This document shows positions 1 to 8,838 of a stretch of 64,000 nucleotides of DNA, one piece after another; positions within the stretch are counted from its first letter, which is position 1; every line of letters starts with the position of its first letter. The position numbers were made by a program, and so were the translations under genes. Source of the stretch: Marinibacterium profundimaris (lineage in GTDB: Bacteria; Pseudomonadota; Alphaproteobacteria; Rhodobacterales; Rhodobacteraceae). The notes under the pieces are model-generated. The model did not search any database, had not been told where the DNA came from, and was given only the letters and a program-made list of their open reading frames with translations. The stretch spans positions 372,001-436,000 of the forward strand of contig NZ_AQQR01000002.1 of NCBI RefSeq assembly GCF_002210095.1, written 5' to 3'.

Positions 1-36
1 AACAAGCGCACTGCTATTGGTCAGAATACTGGACAT
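1..36 (-). CDS. fliC: Flagellin, N-terminal fragment cut by the window edge
   Basis: On the minus strand, an ATG at 36-34 opens a frame reading MSSILTNSSALV up to the window edge. This is the characteristic start of alphaproteobacterial flagellins, whose N-terminus forms the D0 helix exported by the flagellar type III apparatus and polymerised into the filament. An AAGGAA ribosome-binding site lies seven bases before the ATG. Only 12 codons are inside the window, so the call rests on this short match plus the flagellar neighbours (flgN-like, flgJ-like, fliK, flgD). Confidence 0.82.
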   Translation of the reverse strand, partial: MSSILTNSSALV

Positions 37-238
37 AGTTAGGTTCCTTGCGTCCTTGGGCCTCAATAACTGCCCGGTTACACCCCTTTGCGGGCTTGAG
101 CGTCATTCTGACCTTTGCGCCAATCAGGTTCCCTGGCGCGCCATCCATCGTTGTGGATGCGAGTGCAGTTTTGGCCTTAAGATGCTAATGGAGTGCTAAA
201 TCGGTCTCCAGACTTCTGACGGATTTAAGTTAAAGGGC
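37..238 (-). promoter_or_regulatory. Upstream region of the flagellin gene
   Basis: This stretch between the flgN-like gene and flagellin is visibly less GC-rich than the surrounding genes and holds no convincing gene. Read on the minus strand it contains TTAAAT and, 18 bases later, ACCGATTTA (197-228). This loosely recalls the sigma-28 flagellar promoter (TAAA-N15-GCCGATAA), but the spacing is too long. If it is used, the flagellin mRNA would have a leader of roughly 150 bases. Confidence 0.3.
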
Positions 239-598
239 TCAGGCGCGTTTCTCGAGTTTCTGCTCCGTCGGGGTTTCGTATTGGCGGCGCTTTCCGTCGC
301 GGTCGTAGGTCGACAGGCTTTGCCGCAGACGCCGCAGTTCCGCCATCCGTTCGGCGACGCTTCGAATGCCCTCCATCGCGCTGTCCAGAAGCGCCTGGTT
401 GCGGGTCATCTTATCGCGCAGGTCCTTCAGCTCGGCGGCCTCCATCCGGTCCAGCGTGCTCAGGCCCGAGACCAGCCGCTCCTTGGTGTCATGCAGCCGC
501 GCAAGCTCTTCGAGTTCGCCGGAGACGAGCGCGCGGCGCTCGGCGTCAAGCAGCTGGTCGAGCTCTTCGATGAGTGAATCGATCTTGTCCCGTGACAT
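239..598 (-). CDS. FlgN-like flagellar chaperone
   Basis: A 119-residue, strongly helical, charged protein with heptad-like spacing throughout. It matches the size and character of FlgN-type chaperones, which hold the hook-filament junction proteins FlgK and FlgL in an export-ready state in the cytoplasm. Its start lies one base after the stop of the rod-binding gene, so the two form a two-gene minus-strand operon upstream of flagellin. FlgN proteins diverge strongly, so the assignment leans on length, helical pattern and position. Another small flagellar export chaperone is the main alternative. Confidence 0.6.
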   Translation of the reverse strand: MSRDKIDSLIEELDQLLDAERRALVSGELEELARLHDTKERLVSGLSTLDRMEAAELKDLRDKMTRNQALLDSAMEGIRSVAERMAELRRLRQSLSTYDRDGKRRQYETPTEQKLEKRA

Positions 599-599
599 G

Positions 600-923
600 T
601 CAGTCGTCCTTCAATGCGTGAAAAAGGGATTCGGCCAGCCCGACCCCGCCGGAGCGGACAATCTGTTCGGCCTGGGCGCGGACGAGGAAGGATTGGAACT
701 GCTCTTCTCCGGCGCCGCCGCCGAAACCGTCGGGCGTGTCGTTCAATCCGGCGGATTTCAGCATTTCCGCAATAAAAACCGTTTCAAGTTCTTCCGCCGC
801 CCGGCGCAGCGGATCCGTTTCCGCCATTCTGTCCTGCACGGATGGTGCAGCGGGATCCGGTGCCGGAGGCAGGGAGGGAGGATCGGATCGGGAGGCCGGT
901 GGAGCGGAGGGAAAGCTGATCAT
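600..923 (-). CDS. flgJ: FlgJ-type rod-binding protein (rod domain only)
   Basis: A 107-residue protein whose C-terminal two thirds carry the rod-binding signature: an LETVFIAEMLKSAG helix, then a glycine-rich loop and EEQFQSFLVRAQAEQIV. In enterics FlgJ also has a C-terminal muramidase domain. That domain is absent here, as is usual in alphaproteobacteria, where a separate enzyme (SltF-like) opens the peptidoglycan. The first 30 residues are proline/serine-rich. The start has a GAGG site eight bases upstream. It is transcribed with the flgN-like gene and divergently from fliK. Confidence 0.75.
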   Translation of the reverse strand: MISFPSAPPASRSDPPSLPPAPDPAAPSVQDRMAETDPLRRAAEELETVFIAEMLKSAGLNDTPDGFGGGAGEEQFQSFLVRAQAEQIVRSGGVGLAESLFHALKDD

Positions 924-1035
924 TTCGATACCTCGAATTCGTTCAACATTTTTTCCGTTTTCACACAGAGCAGTAAAGAAACCGGTAATCGCTTTCGGTC
1001 AAAGTGCTTTCGTGGGAAGAAATCCTGGAGACGTC
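924..1035. promoter_or_regulatory. Divergent flgJ/fliK promoter region
   Basis: A 112-base gap between two divergently transcribed flagellar genes, with an A+T-rich core around 945-975. It must carry the promoter for at least one of them. No confident sigma-28 or sigma-54 element could be picked out by eye. Confidence 0.4.
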
Positions 1036-2673
1036 ATGTCCGACCTGCTGTCCATACTGGGTGCCGCGCCTGCCAACGGCGGCGCGAAGGGGGCCGTTCG
1101 CCTGTCCGATATCGGGACACCCAAGAGCGAAACGGTATTCTCCAATGTCTTTCTTGCGCTGAACGAGGCTGTCCCGCCCGGCCTTGCCCCTGGATTGCCG
1201 GCCGGCACTGCCGGCACAGGGCCCTTGCCCGGAGAGGAGGCCGCCGGCGATCCCGCCGCGGGCCTTCCCGATGGAGGGGATGCCGATGCCCTGGCGCTCG
1301 CCGCCGAATCAGAGACTGACATAGCGACCCCAGGCAAGCCGGTCGCCCCCAACGGCGCTGACCTGGCCGAAGCGGCCACTGCCGAGGGCAAGACCCGCCC
1401 CGACCTGCTGGCCGTTGCCGAGGCGCGCAGCGGGGCTGGTGGCGATCTTGCCTCCCCCGTCACCGGGGCAGAGCCCGGGTCCCGCCGGGCCCCCGCCGCG
1501 CAGGAGGTCCCGGCGGTGCTGGTCCGTCCGCCCTCGGTGGCCACGTCTGCCCTGCCTCCGGCCGGGACCGAGGACGCGGCGCTGGGCGGCACCGGCCGGG
1601 AGGCCGGCCGTGCGCTGACCGAGGAGCAGATGCAGCAGGCCGCGCTGCGCACGCCGGATGCCCGGGTCGCGGCCGAGCTTCGGACCGCCGCCCGGGTCGG
1701 TGCCATTGCGGCGCACGGCTCCGGAGCCACCGCCCCTGACCCGGCCGCGGCCCGGTCTGCCTTTGCGGGTGGGACGATCCAGAGCTCGGCGCAGGCGTTC
1801 GGCGCGGCTCAGACCACCGGCGAGGCCGGGACCCCGGCACAAGTCGCCCTTTCCGGTCCGCCTGGCGCCACGGTGGGTGTGCAGCTGGCCGCCCAGGGAC
1901 AGGCGGGCGCCGCGGGCCTGACACAGGTGCCGCAGCCCGGCCAGGCGCCCGAGGGCCGCTCGCGCGAGGCCCGGCGCTCCGACGACGGCCCGGCGCCGAT
2001 CCGAAGTGCTCCGGCGGCGTCCGGCGCGACAGCCGCGGCCACCGCCGCCCTGACGGCCGGAGGCGGAGCGGCAACGGGCTCCCCCGCCGCCAACCTCTCT
2101 GCCGCCGCCCAGGCGGCGGGTCTTGGCGGGGGTGAGGGGCAGGCGAGCCTGGGCGGGTCGGACGGCTCCGTTGCCTCGCCGGTGCTGCAGGCGGCGGATG
2201 CGCCCACGCGCAGCTTTGAGCAGAGCCTTCCGCCCGGACAGCACACGCAGACGGCCCGGCCCGAGCTTGCCCGTGACATCGGGCGCCAGATGGCGGCCTC
2301 GATCACCGCGGCGGCCGACGGATCCGTCGACATTGCGCTCAACCCAAAAGAGCTGGGACATGTCCGCATGTCCTTGTCAGTCACCGAAAGCGGCGTGATC
2401 CTGACGGTCAGCGGTGACCGGGCCGACACGATGGACCTGATGCGCCGCCATGCCGACGACCTCAGCGCCGCCTTCCGCGACATGGGCTATGAAAACATCG
2501 CCTTTTCCTTCGGCACCGGCGGCAGCGCCGGACAGCCCGGGGACGGCAACGACCAGAACAGCGCGCCGTCCGGGGGCAGCGGCGGTGATCCCGTTGCCCT
2601 GGCCTCCGACACCGGACAGCCCGACACGACCGCCCGCGTCACCGGTGACCGCGGCCTCGACCTCCGAATCTAG
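1036..2673 (+). CDS. fliK: Flagellar hook-length control protein FliK
   Basis: A 545-residue protein with a long, low-complexity Ala/Gly/Pro-rich N-terminal region (about 1-420). The folded C-terminal hook-length domain (about 430-510) carries DIALNPKELGHVRMSL and ends in a Gly/Ser-rich tail. FliK acts as a molecular ruler and switches the export apparatus from hook to filament substrates. The frame stays open upstream, but the ATG at 1036 follows a GGAG site at correct spacing and begins MSDLLSILG, so it is preferred. Eight bases separate it from flgD. Confidence 0.85.
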   Translation: MSDLLSILGAAPANGGAKGAVRLSDIGTPKSETVFSNVFLALNEAVPPGLAPGLPAGTAGTGPLPGEEAAGDPAAGLPDGGDADALALAAESETDIATPGKPVAPNGADLAEAATAEGKTRPDLLAVAEARSGAGGDLASPVTGAEPGSRRAPAAQEVPAVLVRPPSVATSALPPAGTEDAALGGTGREAGRALTEEQMQQAALRTPDARVAAELRTAARVGAIAAHGSGATAPDPAAARSAFAGGTIQSSAQAFGAAQTTGEAGTPAQVALSGPPGATVGVQLAAQGQAGAAGLTQVPQPGQAPEGRSREARRSDDGPAPIRSAPAASGATAAATAALTAGGGAATGSPAANLSAAAQAAGLGGGEGQASLGGSDGSVASPVLQAADAPTRSFEQSLPPGQHTQTARPELARDIGRQMAASITAAADGSVDIALNPKELGHVRMSLSVTESGVILTVSGDRADTMDLMRRHADDLSAAFRDMGYENIAFSFGTGGSAGQPGDGNDQNSAPSGGSGGDPVALASDTGQPDTTARVTGDRGLDLRI

Positions 2674-2681
2674 GACCTGAC

Positions 2682-3374
2682 ATGAGCGATCTCGCCACTT
2701 CCTCGGCCTTCTCCCTGGCCACCCCGCCGGCTTCGGCGGCCACCAACACGACCACCACCACGTCCGAGGCGACCCTGTCGTCGGATTTCGAAACCTTCCT
2801 GAAGATGCTGACCGCCCAGGCCCGCTATCAGGACCCGCTGGAGCCACTGGATTCCACCGAGTATGCCTCGCAGCTGGCGCAATTCTCGATGGTGGAACAA
2901 CAGGTTCTCACCAACGAGAACCTCGGCATCGTCCAAACCCAGATCGCCATGACCAACATGGAGCTTCTGTCGGGCATGATCGGGCTGGAGGCGCGCAGCG
3001 ATGCCGGAGCCTATTACGACGGGCAGCCGATCAGCATCACGCCGAACCCGGCCGCCGCGTCGGATACCGTTTACCTTGTGGTCTACAATTCTCAGGGCAT
3101 GGAGGTCGATCGCCGTGTCCTGCCCGTTTCGGCGGAGCCGGTGAACTGGAACGGCGTCACCCGCGATGGCATTCCGCTGCCCGAGGGGCAGTACCGCTTC
3201 CACGTGGAAAGCTGGGCCGACGACGAGAAGCTGCTCGACGAAGCGGCGCTTACCTACTCCGAAATCGAGGAGGCGCAGGCGCTGGACGGGCGGACGGTGG
3301 TTATCCTCAAGGGTGGGATCCAGGTGGACAGCTCTGCCATCACCGGTCTGCGCCAACCGCCGGACGACACCTGA
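2682..3374 (+). CDS. flgD: Flagellar hook-capping scaffold FlgD
   Basis: A 230-residue protein with the FlgD N-terminal signature FLKMLTAQARYQDPLEP followed by YASQLAQFSMVEQQ. A beta-rich C-terminal half with a FlgD Ig-like segment around 105-200 follows. FlgD caps the growing hook and guides FlgE assembly outside the cell. It is exported without a cleavable signal, and none is seen. It follows fliK in the same orientation and ends at a hairpin shared with the convergent oxidoreductase gene. Confidence 0.92.
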   Translation: MSDLATSSAFSLATPPASAATNTTTTTSEATLSSDFETFLKMLTAQARYQDPLEPLDSTEYASQLAQFSMVEQQVLTNENLGIVQTQIAMTNMELLSGMIGLEARSDAGAYYDGQPISITPNPAAASDTVYLVVYNSQGMEVDRRVLPVSAEPVNWNGVTRDGIPLPEGQYRFHVESWADDEKLLDEAALTYSEIEEAQALDGRTVVILKGGIQVDSSAITGLRQPPDDT

Positions 3375-3392
3375 CACCCTTTGCACCGCATG

Positions 3393-3428
3393 TCGCGCGG
3401 GCCGCCCTGCAAGGGGCCGCCCGCGCGA
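3393..3428. terminator. Bidirectional hairpin between flgD and the FAD oxidoreductase
   Basis: Perfect 10-bp arms TCGCGCGGGC and GCCCGCGCGA separated by 16 bases. They lie between the ends of two convergent genes. There is no T-run, so it may act as a weak intrinsic terminator or mRNA end-protecting hairpin. Confidence 0.55.
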
Positions 3429-3432
3429 TGCA

Positions 3433-4761
3433 TCAGAGATCGGCGACTTTCATGGCAAGATAGGCCGCCGGGACGACGACCCGGCGGAACCGGCCGAAGG
3501 GGAAGCGGCCCATGGGCCGACGCATCGCGGCCGGTACGGCATCGGCGTCTTGGTTCAGAAGGTCCCCGGCCACCATGTGCCCGGCATAAGACCCCATGGC
3601 CACGCCGTTTCCGTGATAGGCCATCGCCGCGAAAAGCCCCGGGCGCCCGGGGACCGGACCGATATAGGGCGTCCGGTTCCGCGCCAGGCAGACCATGCCC
3701 GACCAGCCAAAGGGCGACTCCACGTCGCTCCAGGCCGGGAACATCGCGTCGAAATCCTGCCGCACGCGCTGCAGCGACAGTTTCTCGACCCGGGGCGAGG
3801 ACAGGATCCCGCCCCGCATGCCGAAGAGCATCCGGTTGTCCGGCATCAGCCGGAAGTAATGCAGCAGGTTGCGGCTGTCATAGGCCATCTGGTGCGAGGT
3901 CCAGCCCTGCGCCTCCAGCTCGGCCTGCGTCAGGGGCCGGGTGACCAGCACGCTGGATTGCGCCGGCATGTAGCGCGCGGCCAGCCATCCGGGCAGGTCC
4001 TCGCTGGAATAGCCGTTGGTGGCGATGATGACACGATCGGCGCGCAGCCGGCCCTGTTCGGTACGCAGGACATGGCCGTCGCCTTCGGGCGCGATGGACG
4101 TCACCCGGCTGTGCGCGGCCAGCGTCGCGCCGGCGGCAATGGCCGCATCGACAATGCCGAACAGGTACTTGCGCGGGTTCAGCGCGAAGCCCAGCGGGAT
4201 CGACAACCCGCCGCGTGCGGCACTGGTGGCCATGCCCATCGACGTCAGATCCTGCGCGGAATGGATCCCGGGCTCCACCCCGTAATCCTCGGCCACGCTG
4301 GCGGCTTCCTTTATGAAATGCGACGCGGCGCGGTCATTGTGGGCCAGGACCGTCTCGCCCTTTGAATGGGTGTCGGCGTCGATCCCGAAAAGCTTCAGCT
4401 GCGCCGCGACATGCTCGATCGCGGCCATCTCGGCGGCGCGGTAGGCGCGACGCCCCTCCGCCCCGAACTGCCGGGTGAGCGCCGCGTTCGAGATCTTGCC
4501 CCCGCCCAGGCAGCAGAACCCGCCATTGCGCCCCGAGGCGCCAAAGCCCGGCGGGCCGGCCTCCAGCACCGTGACCGACAGGCCTGCCCCGGCCAGCCTC
4601 AGCGCGGCGTTGATGCCGGTAAAGCCGCCGCCGACGATGGCCACGTCGACCCGTGCCTCGCCTTCGAAGGTCGGCCAGTCCGGTGCGGCGATGGTCTCGT
4701 CCCACCAGCACTTGGCCCGCGGGCCCGGGCCATAGGTGTAGTCCGGAAAGATACGTGTCAT
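3433..4761 (-). CDS. FAD-dependent oxidoreductase, PuuB-like (gamma-glutamylputrescine oxidase type)
   Basis: A 442-residue DAO-family flavoprotein. The Rossmann FAD motif VAIVGGGFTGINAALRLA lies near residue 40, GFGASGRNGGF about 30 residues later, and a C-terminal FAD-contact segment AMAYHGNGVAMG. This layout matches E. coli PuuB, which oxidises gamma-glutamylputrescine to the aldehyde with release of ammonia and hydrogen peroxide. Its ATG overlaps the potI stop by four bases (ATGA), so it is the last gene of the putrescine transport operon. PuuA, PuuC and PuuD are not in the window, so the true substrate may be a different amine. Confidence 0.75.
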   Translation of the reverse strand: MTRIFPDYTYGPGPRAKCWWDETIAAPDWPTFEGEARVDVAIVGGGFTGINAALRLAGAGLSVTVLEAGPPGFGASGRNGGFCCLGGGKISNAALTRQFGAEGRRAYRAAEMAAIEHVAAQLKLFGIDADTHSKGETVLAHNDRAASHFIKEAASVAEDYGVEPGIHSAQDLTSMGMATSAARGGLSIPLGFALNPRKYLFGIVDAAIAAGATLAAHSRVTSIAPEGDGHVLRTEQGRLRADRVIIATNGYSSEDLPGWLAARYMPAQSSVLVTRPLTQAELEAQGWTSHQMAYDSRNLLHYFRLMPDNRMLFGMRGGILSSPRVEKLSLQRVRQDFDAMFPAWSDVESPFGWSGMVCLARNRTPYIGPVPGRPGLFAAMAYHGNGVAMGSYAGHMVAGDLLNQDADAVPAAMRRPMGRFPFGRFRRVVVPAAYLAMKVADL

Positions 4762-5576
4762 GCGGTGCGCTGCGCCATCCGTTCGTCCGCCTCGGCCTTG
4801 ACCCGCGCCCGCTTGGTCGAGATCGAGGCGATGATGACCCCCACCGTCACGATGCCGATCATGATCGTCGACAGCGCGTTGATTTCCGGCGTGACGCCCA
4901 GGCGCACGGCCGAGAAGATCTTGATCGGCAGGGTCGTGGCCGACGGGCCGGCGGTGAAGGACGCGATCACCAGATCATCGAGCGACAGCGTGAAGGCCAG
5001 AAGCCAGCCCGAGATCACCGCCGGCGCGATGATCGGCAGGGTCACCAGGCGGAAGGCCTCGGCTGGGGAACAGCCCAGGTCCAGCGCCGCCTCTTCCAGC
5101 GAACGGTCGAAGGTGACCAGCCGCGAGGAGACGACCACCGACACGTAACACATTGAAAACGTGGTATGCGCCAGCACGATGGTCAGGATCCCGCGGTCCA
5201 GCCCCAGACCGATGAACAGCAGCAGCAGCGACAGGCCGGTGATCACCTCGGGCATCACCAGCGGTGCATAGATCATGCCCGAGAACAGCGTGCGCCCGAA
5301 GAACCGCCCGCCGCGCACCAGCACATAGGCCGCCATGGTGCCCAGCACCGTCGCGATGGTCGACGAGAAGAACGCCACGCGCAGGGTGACCCAGGCCGCA
5401 TCGAGAAAGGCCTCGTTCCGGGCAAGTTCGCCGTACCACTTGGTCGAGAACCCGGCCCAGACGGTGACCAGCTGGCTTTCGTTGAAGCTGTAGACGATCA
5501 GGATCAGCATCGGCAGGTAGAGGAATGCGAAGCCGAGCGTCAGGGAGACGACGTTGAAGGGGGAAAGCCTGCTCAT
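4758..5576 (-). CDS. potI: Putrescine ABC transporter permease PotI
   Basis: A 272-residue inner-membrane permease with six hydrophobic segments. The cytoplasmic EAA loop reads EEAALDLGCSPAEAFRLVTLP around residues 160-180. PotI pairs with PotH to form the translocation channel driven by PotG. The start MSRLSPFNVV is chosen because it overlaps the potH stop (ATGA at 5573-5576); the frame continues far upstream inside potH but is not coding there. The C-terminus is basic and cytoplasmic. Confidence 0.9.
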   Translation of the reverse strand: MSRLSPFNVVSLTLGFAFLYLPMLILIVYSFNESQLVTVWAGFSTKWYGELARNEAFLDAAWVTLRVAFFSSTIATVLGTMAAYVLVRGGRFFGRTLFSGMIYAPLVMPEVITGLSLLLLFIGLGLDRGILTIVLAHTTFSMCYVSVVVSSRLVTFDRSLEEAALDLGCSPAEAFRLVTLPIIAPAVISGWLLAFTLSLDDLVIASFTAGPSATTLPIKIFSAVRLGVTPEINALSTIMIGIVTVGVIIASISTKRARVKAEADERMAQRTA

Positions 5577-6454
5577 CCTTCGGCCTCCGCCTGGCGCTGC
5601 TGGTTCTTCTGGAACAGCACGATGGGCACGATCAGGATCAGCAGCAGGATGATCGCCACCGCCGAGGCCACCGGCCAGTCGCGGTTGTTGAAGAACTCTT
5701 CCCACAGCACCTTGCCGATCATCAGCGTCCCGGACCCGCCCAGAAGCGAGGGGATCACGAATTCGCCCAGTGTCGGAATGAAGACCAGGAAGGACCCGGC
5801 GATGATCCCCGGCCGTGACAGCGGGATGGTCACCAGCCAGAAGGCCGAGCGGCGCGAGCAGCCAAGATCCTCGGCCGCCTCGATCAGCGATCCGTCCAGC
5901 CGGTCGAGCGCGGCGTAAATGGGCAGGATCATGAAGGGCAGGTAGGTATAGACCACACCGATATAGACAGCGATGTTGGTGTTCAGGATCGTCAGCGGCT
6001 CGCTGATCACGCCTGTCCACATCAGCACCTGGTTCAGATACCCCTCCTGGCTGAGGATCCCGCGCCACGCATAGACCCGGATCAGGAACGACGTCCAGAA
6101 CGGCAGGATCACCAGCATCATCAGCGTCGGGCGCCAGGCCTCGGGCGCGCGGGCCATGCCATAGGCAATCGGGTAGCCGACGAACAGCGTCAGAACCGTC
6201 GAGATCGCGGCGATCTTCAGCGACGACAGGTAGGCCTTCCAATAGAGGTCATCGGTCGTCAGGAAGGTGAAATTCTCGAAATCCAGCTGCGACAGGAAGG
6301 CGCCGATGCCCTCGTCCCAGGAAAACTGCGGCATGTAGGGCGGCCGCGCCAGCGCCACGTCCGAGAGCGAGATCTTCAGCACGATCGCGAAGGGGATCAG
6401 GAAAAGCGCCAGCAGCCAGACATAGGGAAAGGCGATGAGAAGAAAGCGCCGCAT
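5573..6454 (-). CDS. potH: Putrescine ABC transporter permease PotH
   Basis: A 293-residue membrane protein. A first membrane span (YVWLLALFLIPFAIVLKISL) is followed by a periplasmic region of about 60 residues, then five more spans with the EAA loop IEAAEDLGCSRRSAFWLVTIP. This is the usual PotH/PotB plan. One base separates it from potG and it overlaps potI by four bases, so the permeases are translationally coupled. The final residues are basic and glutamine-rich. Confidence 0.9.
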   Translation of the reverse strand: MRRFLLIAFPYVWLLALFLIPFAIVLKISLSDVALARPPYMPQFSWDEGIGAFLSQLDFENFTFLTTDDLYWKAYLSSLKIAAISTVLTLFVGYPIAYGMARAPEAWRPTLMMLVILPFWTSFLIRVYAWRGILSQEGYLNQVLMWTGVISEPLTILNTNIAVYIGVVYTYLPFMILPIYAALDRLDGSLIEAAEDLGCSRRSAFWLVTIPLSRPGIIAGSFLVFIPTLGEFVIPSLLGGSGTLMIGKVLWEEFFNNRDWPVASAVAIILLLILIVPIVLFQKNQQRQAEAEG

Positions 6455-6455
6455 C

Positions 6456-7577
6456 TCAGTGATCCAGCAGCACGGCGCAGTTTTCGGTCCAGTTCACCCA
6501 GACGTTGTCGTCCCAGGTAAAGGCCCGCCGCGTGTCGCGCTCGGTGTTGAAATTCTGCGCGCGGATGATCTGCCCGTTGGCCAGCTCCACGTGGTAGGTA
6601 GAGATGTTTCCAAGATAGCCGATGTCGATCACCTTGCCCTGCAACACGTTGTCGTCGCTGGGCTTTTCGCCGTGGATCTCGACCTTTTCCGGCCGGATCG
6701 CCAGCTGGCATTCGGCGCCGTCGGCCAGATCCAGCGTGGATTTCGCGCGCAGCGGCGGCTGGCCTTCGGCCCAGCGGACCTCATAGGCGTCACCCAGCTT
6801 CGTCGCCTTGCCTTCCAGGATGGTCACATCGCCGATGAAACCGGCGACATAGCGCGAATTCGGATTCTCGTAGATCTGCGACGGCGTCGCCACCTGCATC
6901 AGCGCGCCGTCCTTCATGACGGCAATGCGCGAGGCCACGGTCATCGCTTCTTCCTGGTCGTGCGTGACGATCACGAAGGTCGTGCCGGTCTTTTCCTGGA
7001 TGTCCATCAGTTCGAACTGGGTTTCTTCGCGCAGCTTCTTGTCCAGCGCGCCCAGCGGTTCATCCAGAAGCAGCAGCTTCGGCGCCTTGGCCAGCGACCG
7101 CGCCAGCGCCACCCGCTGGCGTTGCCCCCCGGAAATCTGGTGCGGCTTGCGTGAGGCGAACGGCTGCAATTGCACCAGCCGCAGCATCTCTTCGACGCGG
7201 GCGTCGACCTCGTCCCTGGGCTTGCGCTCGCGCTTGAGGCCGAAGGCAATATTGTCGCGCACGGTCAGGTGCGGGAACAGCGCGTAGGACTGGAACATCA
7301 TGTTCACGGCGCGCTGGTTCGGCGGCACCTTGACGATGTCCTCGCCGGCCAGCTCGATCGAGCCCTCGGTCGGGTCCTCGAACCCGGCGAGCATCCGCAT
7401 CATCGTGGTCTTGCCGCAGCCCGAAGGGCCCAGCAGTGCAAAGAATTCCCGCTCGTAGATATCGAGCGTCAGTTCCTCGATCGCGGTGAACGTGCCGAAA
7501 CGCTTGGTCACGTTCTTGAAGCGTATCAGGGGCTTGGCCGCCGGGTCGGTCCAGGGCGCGAAAACGGTTTGGGACAA
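6456..7577 (-). CDS. potG: Putrescine ABC transporter ATP-binding protein PotG
   Basis: A 373-residue ATPase. Walker A GPSGCGKTT has its lysine at residue 56, the signature is ISGGQRQRVALAR (about 148-160), Walker B LLLLDEPLGALD ends with Asp172, and the switch histidine is in VTHDQEEAM. The C-terminal 120 residues form the TOBE/OB-type regulatory domain typical of PotA/PotG and MalK-like ATPases. It energises PotH-PotI. The ribosome-binding site is weak. A GC hairpin lies in the short gap to potF. Confidence 0.92.
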   Translation of the reverse strand: MSQTVFAPWTDPAAKPLIRFKNVTKRFGTFTAIEELTLDIYEREFFALLGPSGCGKTTMMRMLAGFEDPTEGSIELAGEDIVKVPPNQRAVNMMFQSYALFPHLTVRDNIAFGLKRERKPRDEVDARVEEMLRLVQLQPFASRKPHQISGGQRQRVALARSLAKAPKLLLLDEPLGALDKKLREETQFELMDIQEKTGTTFVIVTHDQEEAMTVASRIAVMKDGALMQVATPSQIYENPNSRYVAGFIGDVTILEGKATKLGDAYEVRWAEGQPPLRAKSTLDLADGAECQLAIRPEKVEIHGEKPSDDNVLQGKVIDIGYLGNISTYHVELANGQIIRAQNFNTERDTRRAFTWDDNVWVNWTENCAVLLDH

Positions 7578-7597
7578 GGGATCACTCCGGCAGGACA

Positions 7598-7624
7598 GGC
7601 CGGGGCAGGCGCGCCGCCCCGGCC
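7598..7624 (-). promoter_or_regulatory. Intercistronic hairpin between potF and potG
   Basis: Perfect 9-bp arms GGCCGGGGC and GCCCCGGCC with a 9-base loop, located in the gap after the potF stop. Hairpins at this position in binding-protein-dependent operons commonly stabilise the upstream mRNA or partly terminate transcription, so the binding protein is made in excess over the ATPase and permeases. That role here is inferred from position. Confidence 0.5.
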
Positions 7625-7631
7625 AGGGGGC

Positions 7632-8714
7632 TTAGACGCCCGATTTCACTTTGGTCCAAAGGCGGGTCACGGTCCGCTGTACCTTCGGCGGGTAGGGCGT
7701 CACCGTGTAGAGGTTTTCAAGCGTTTCCTCGTCGGGGTAGATCGCCGGGTCGCCGATCACGTCCTCGTTCAGGAATTCCTGGCTCGCGAGGTTGCCGTTG
7801 GCATAATAGACATAGTTCGACGCGGCGGCCATGTTCTGGGCATCCATGATGAAGTTCAGGAATGCATGGGCCGCCTCGGGGTTCGGCGCATCGACCGGGA
7901 TCGCCATCTGGTCGAACCACATCAGCGCGCCTTCCTTGAACGGGTAATAGGCGATTTCGTTGCCATTGTCGGCCTCGGCCGCGCGGTCGCGCGCCTGCAG
8001 CACGTCACCCGACCAGCCGACCGCGACGCAGATGTCGCCATTGGCCAGCGCGTTGATGTATTCCGAGCTGTGGAACTTCTGGATGTAGGGACGGACGCCC
8101 ATCAGGACCTCTTCGGTCTTGGCGATCACGTCGGGGTCGTGGCTGTCGGGATCCTCGCCGAGGTACTTCAGCGTCATCGGCAGGATCTCGGTCGGGGCGT
8201 CCAGGAAATGCACGCCGCATTCGGCCAGCTTTTCCATGTTCGCCGGATCAAGGACCAGGTCCATGGAGTTCAGAGGCGCATCCTCGCCCAGGATTTCCTT
8301 GACCTTGCCGACATTCACGCCCAGCCCGGTGGTGCCCCACATGTAGTTGACGGAATATTCGTTGTCCGGATCATATTGTGCGGTCCGCTTTTCGATCACG
8401 TCCCACATGTTGTCGATGTTCGGCAGCTTGGACTTGTCCAGCGGCTGGAAGGCGCCGGCCATGATCTGGCGCTGCAGGAAGGTACCCGTAGGCACGACCA
8501 CGTCGTAACCCGACCCGCCGGCCAGCATCTTGGTCTCGAGCAGTTCGTTGCTGTCGAAGACGTCGTAGACCAGGTCGATGCCGGTCTCTTCCTCGAACTT
8601 GGTCAGCAGGTCCTCGTCGATATAGTCGGACCAGTTGTAGACCCGTACCTCGTCTGCGGCGGCCGCAGTGGCCAGTGCCGCCACGGCGGTCAGCGTCAGC
8701 AGGTGCTGTTTCAT
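7632..8714 (-). CDS. potF: Putrescine-binding periplasmic protein PotF
   Basis: A 360-residue precursor with a Sec signal peptide (MKQHLLTLTAVAALATAAAA, cleavage near residue 20). The PotD/PotF family fold then opens with VRVYNWSDYIDEDLL and YDVVVPTGTFLQRQ. The N(W/Y)SDY motif and the downstream acidic and aromatic residues line the polyamine pocket in this family. It is the first gene of the pot operon and diverges from a GntR-type regulator. The spacing to that gene contains a TTGATCAA palindrome that may be the operator. Confidence 0.92.
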   Translation of the reverse strand: MKQHLLTLTAVAALATAAAADEVRVYNWSDYIDEDLLTKFEEETGIDLVYDVFDSNELLETKMLAGGSGYDVVVPTGTFLQRQIMAGAFQPLDKSKLPNIDNMWDVIEKRTAQYDPDNEYSVNYMWGTTGLGVNVGKVKEILGEDAPLNSMDLVLDPANMEKLAECGVHFLDAPTEILPMTLKYLGEDPDSHDPDVIAKTEEVLMGVRPYIQKFHSSEYINALANGDICVAVGWSGDVLQARDRAAEADNGNEIAYYPFKEGALMWFDQMAIPVDAPNPEAAHAFLNFIMDAQNMAAASNYVYYANGNLASQEFLNEDVIGDPAIYPDEETLENLYTVTPYPPKVQRTVTRLWTKVKSGV

Positions 8715-8757
8715 GTCAATCTCCCCAAATCAGGCCGGGTGTGTCCCGCCCGTCATA

Positions 8758-8767
8758 TTTTGATCAA
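8758..8767. promoter_or_regulatory. Candidate operator TTTTGATCAA before potF
   Basis: An A+T-rich patch between the divergent potF and GntR genes holds the palindrome TTGATCAA. A near match, TTTGATCATA, lies before spuC (9587-9596). Sharing between two polyamine promoters next to a GntR/FCD gene suggests a common operator. FCD regulators typically bind short palindromes like this; no binding evidence is visible. Confidence 0.35.
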
Positions 8768-8838
8768 GTTGCGCTTTTCCACGCAGCTGGCTTATGTTTC
8801 CATGGCACAGGCGAACGCGCAAGCGGCGTTGATGTGGA

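Noticed and set aside
17-199. A 60-codon plus-strand open frame in the flagellin upstream region
   Set aside because: No ribosome site and no similarity recognised; it lies across the flagellin start and promoter region on the other strand.
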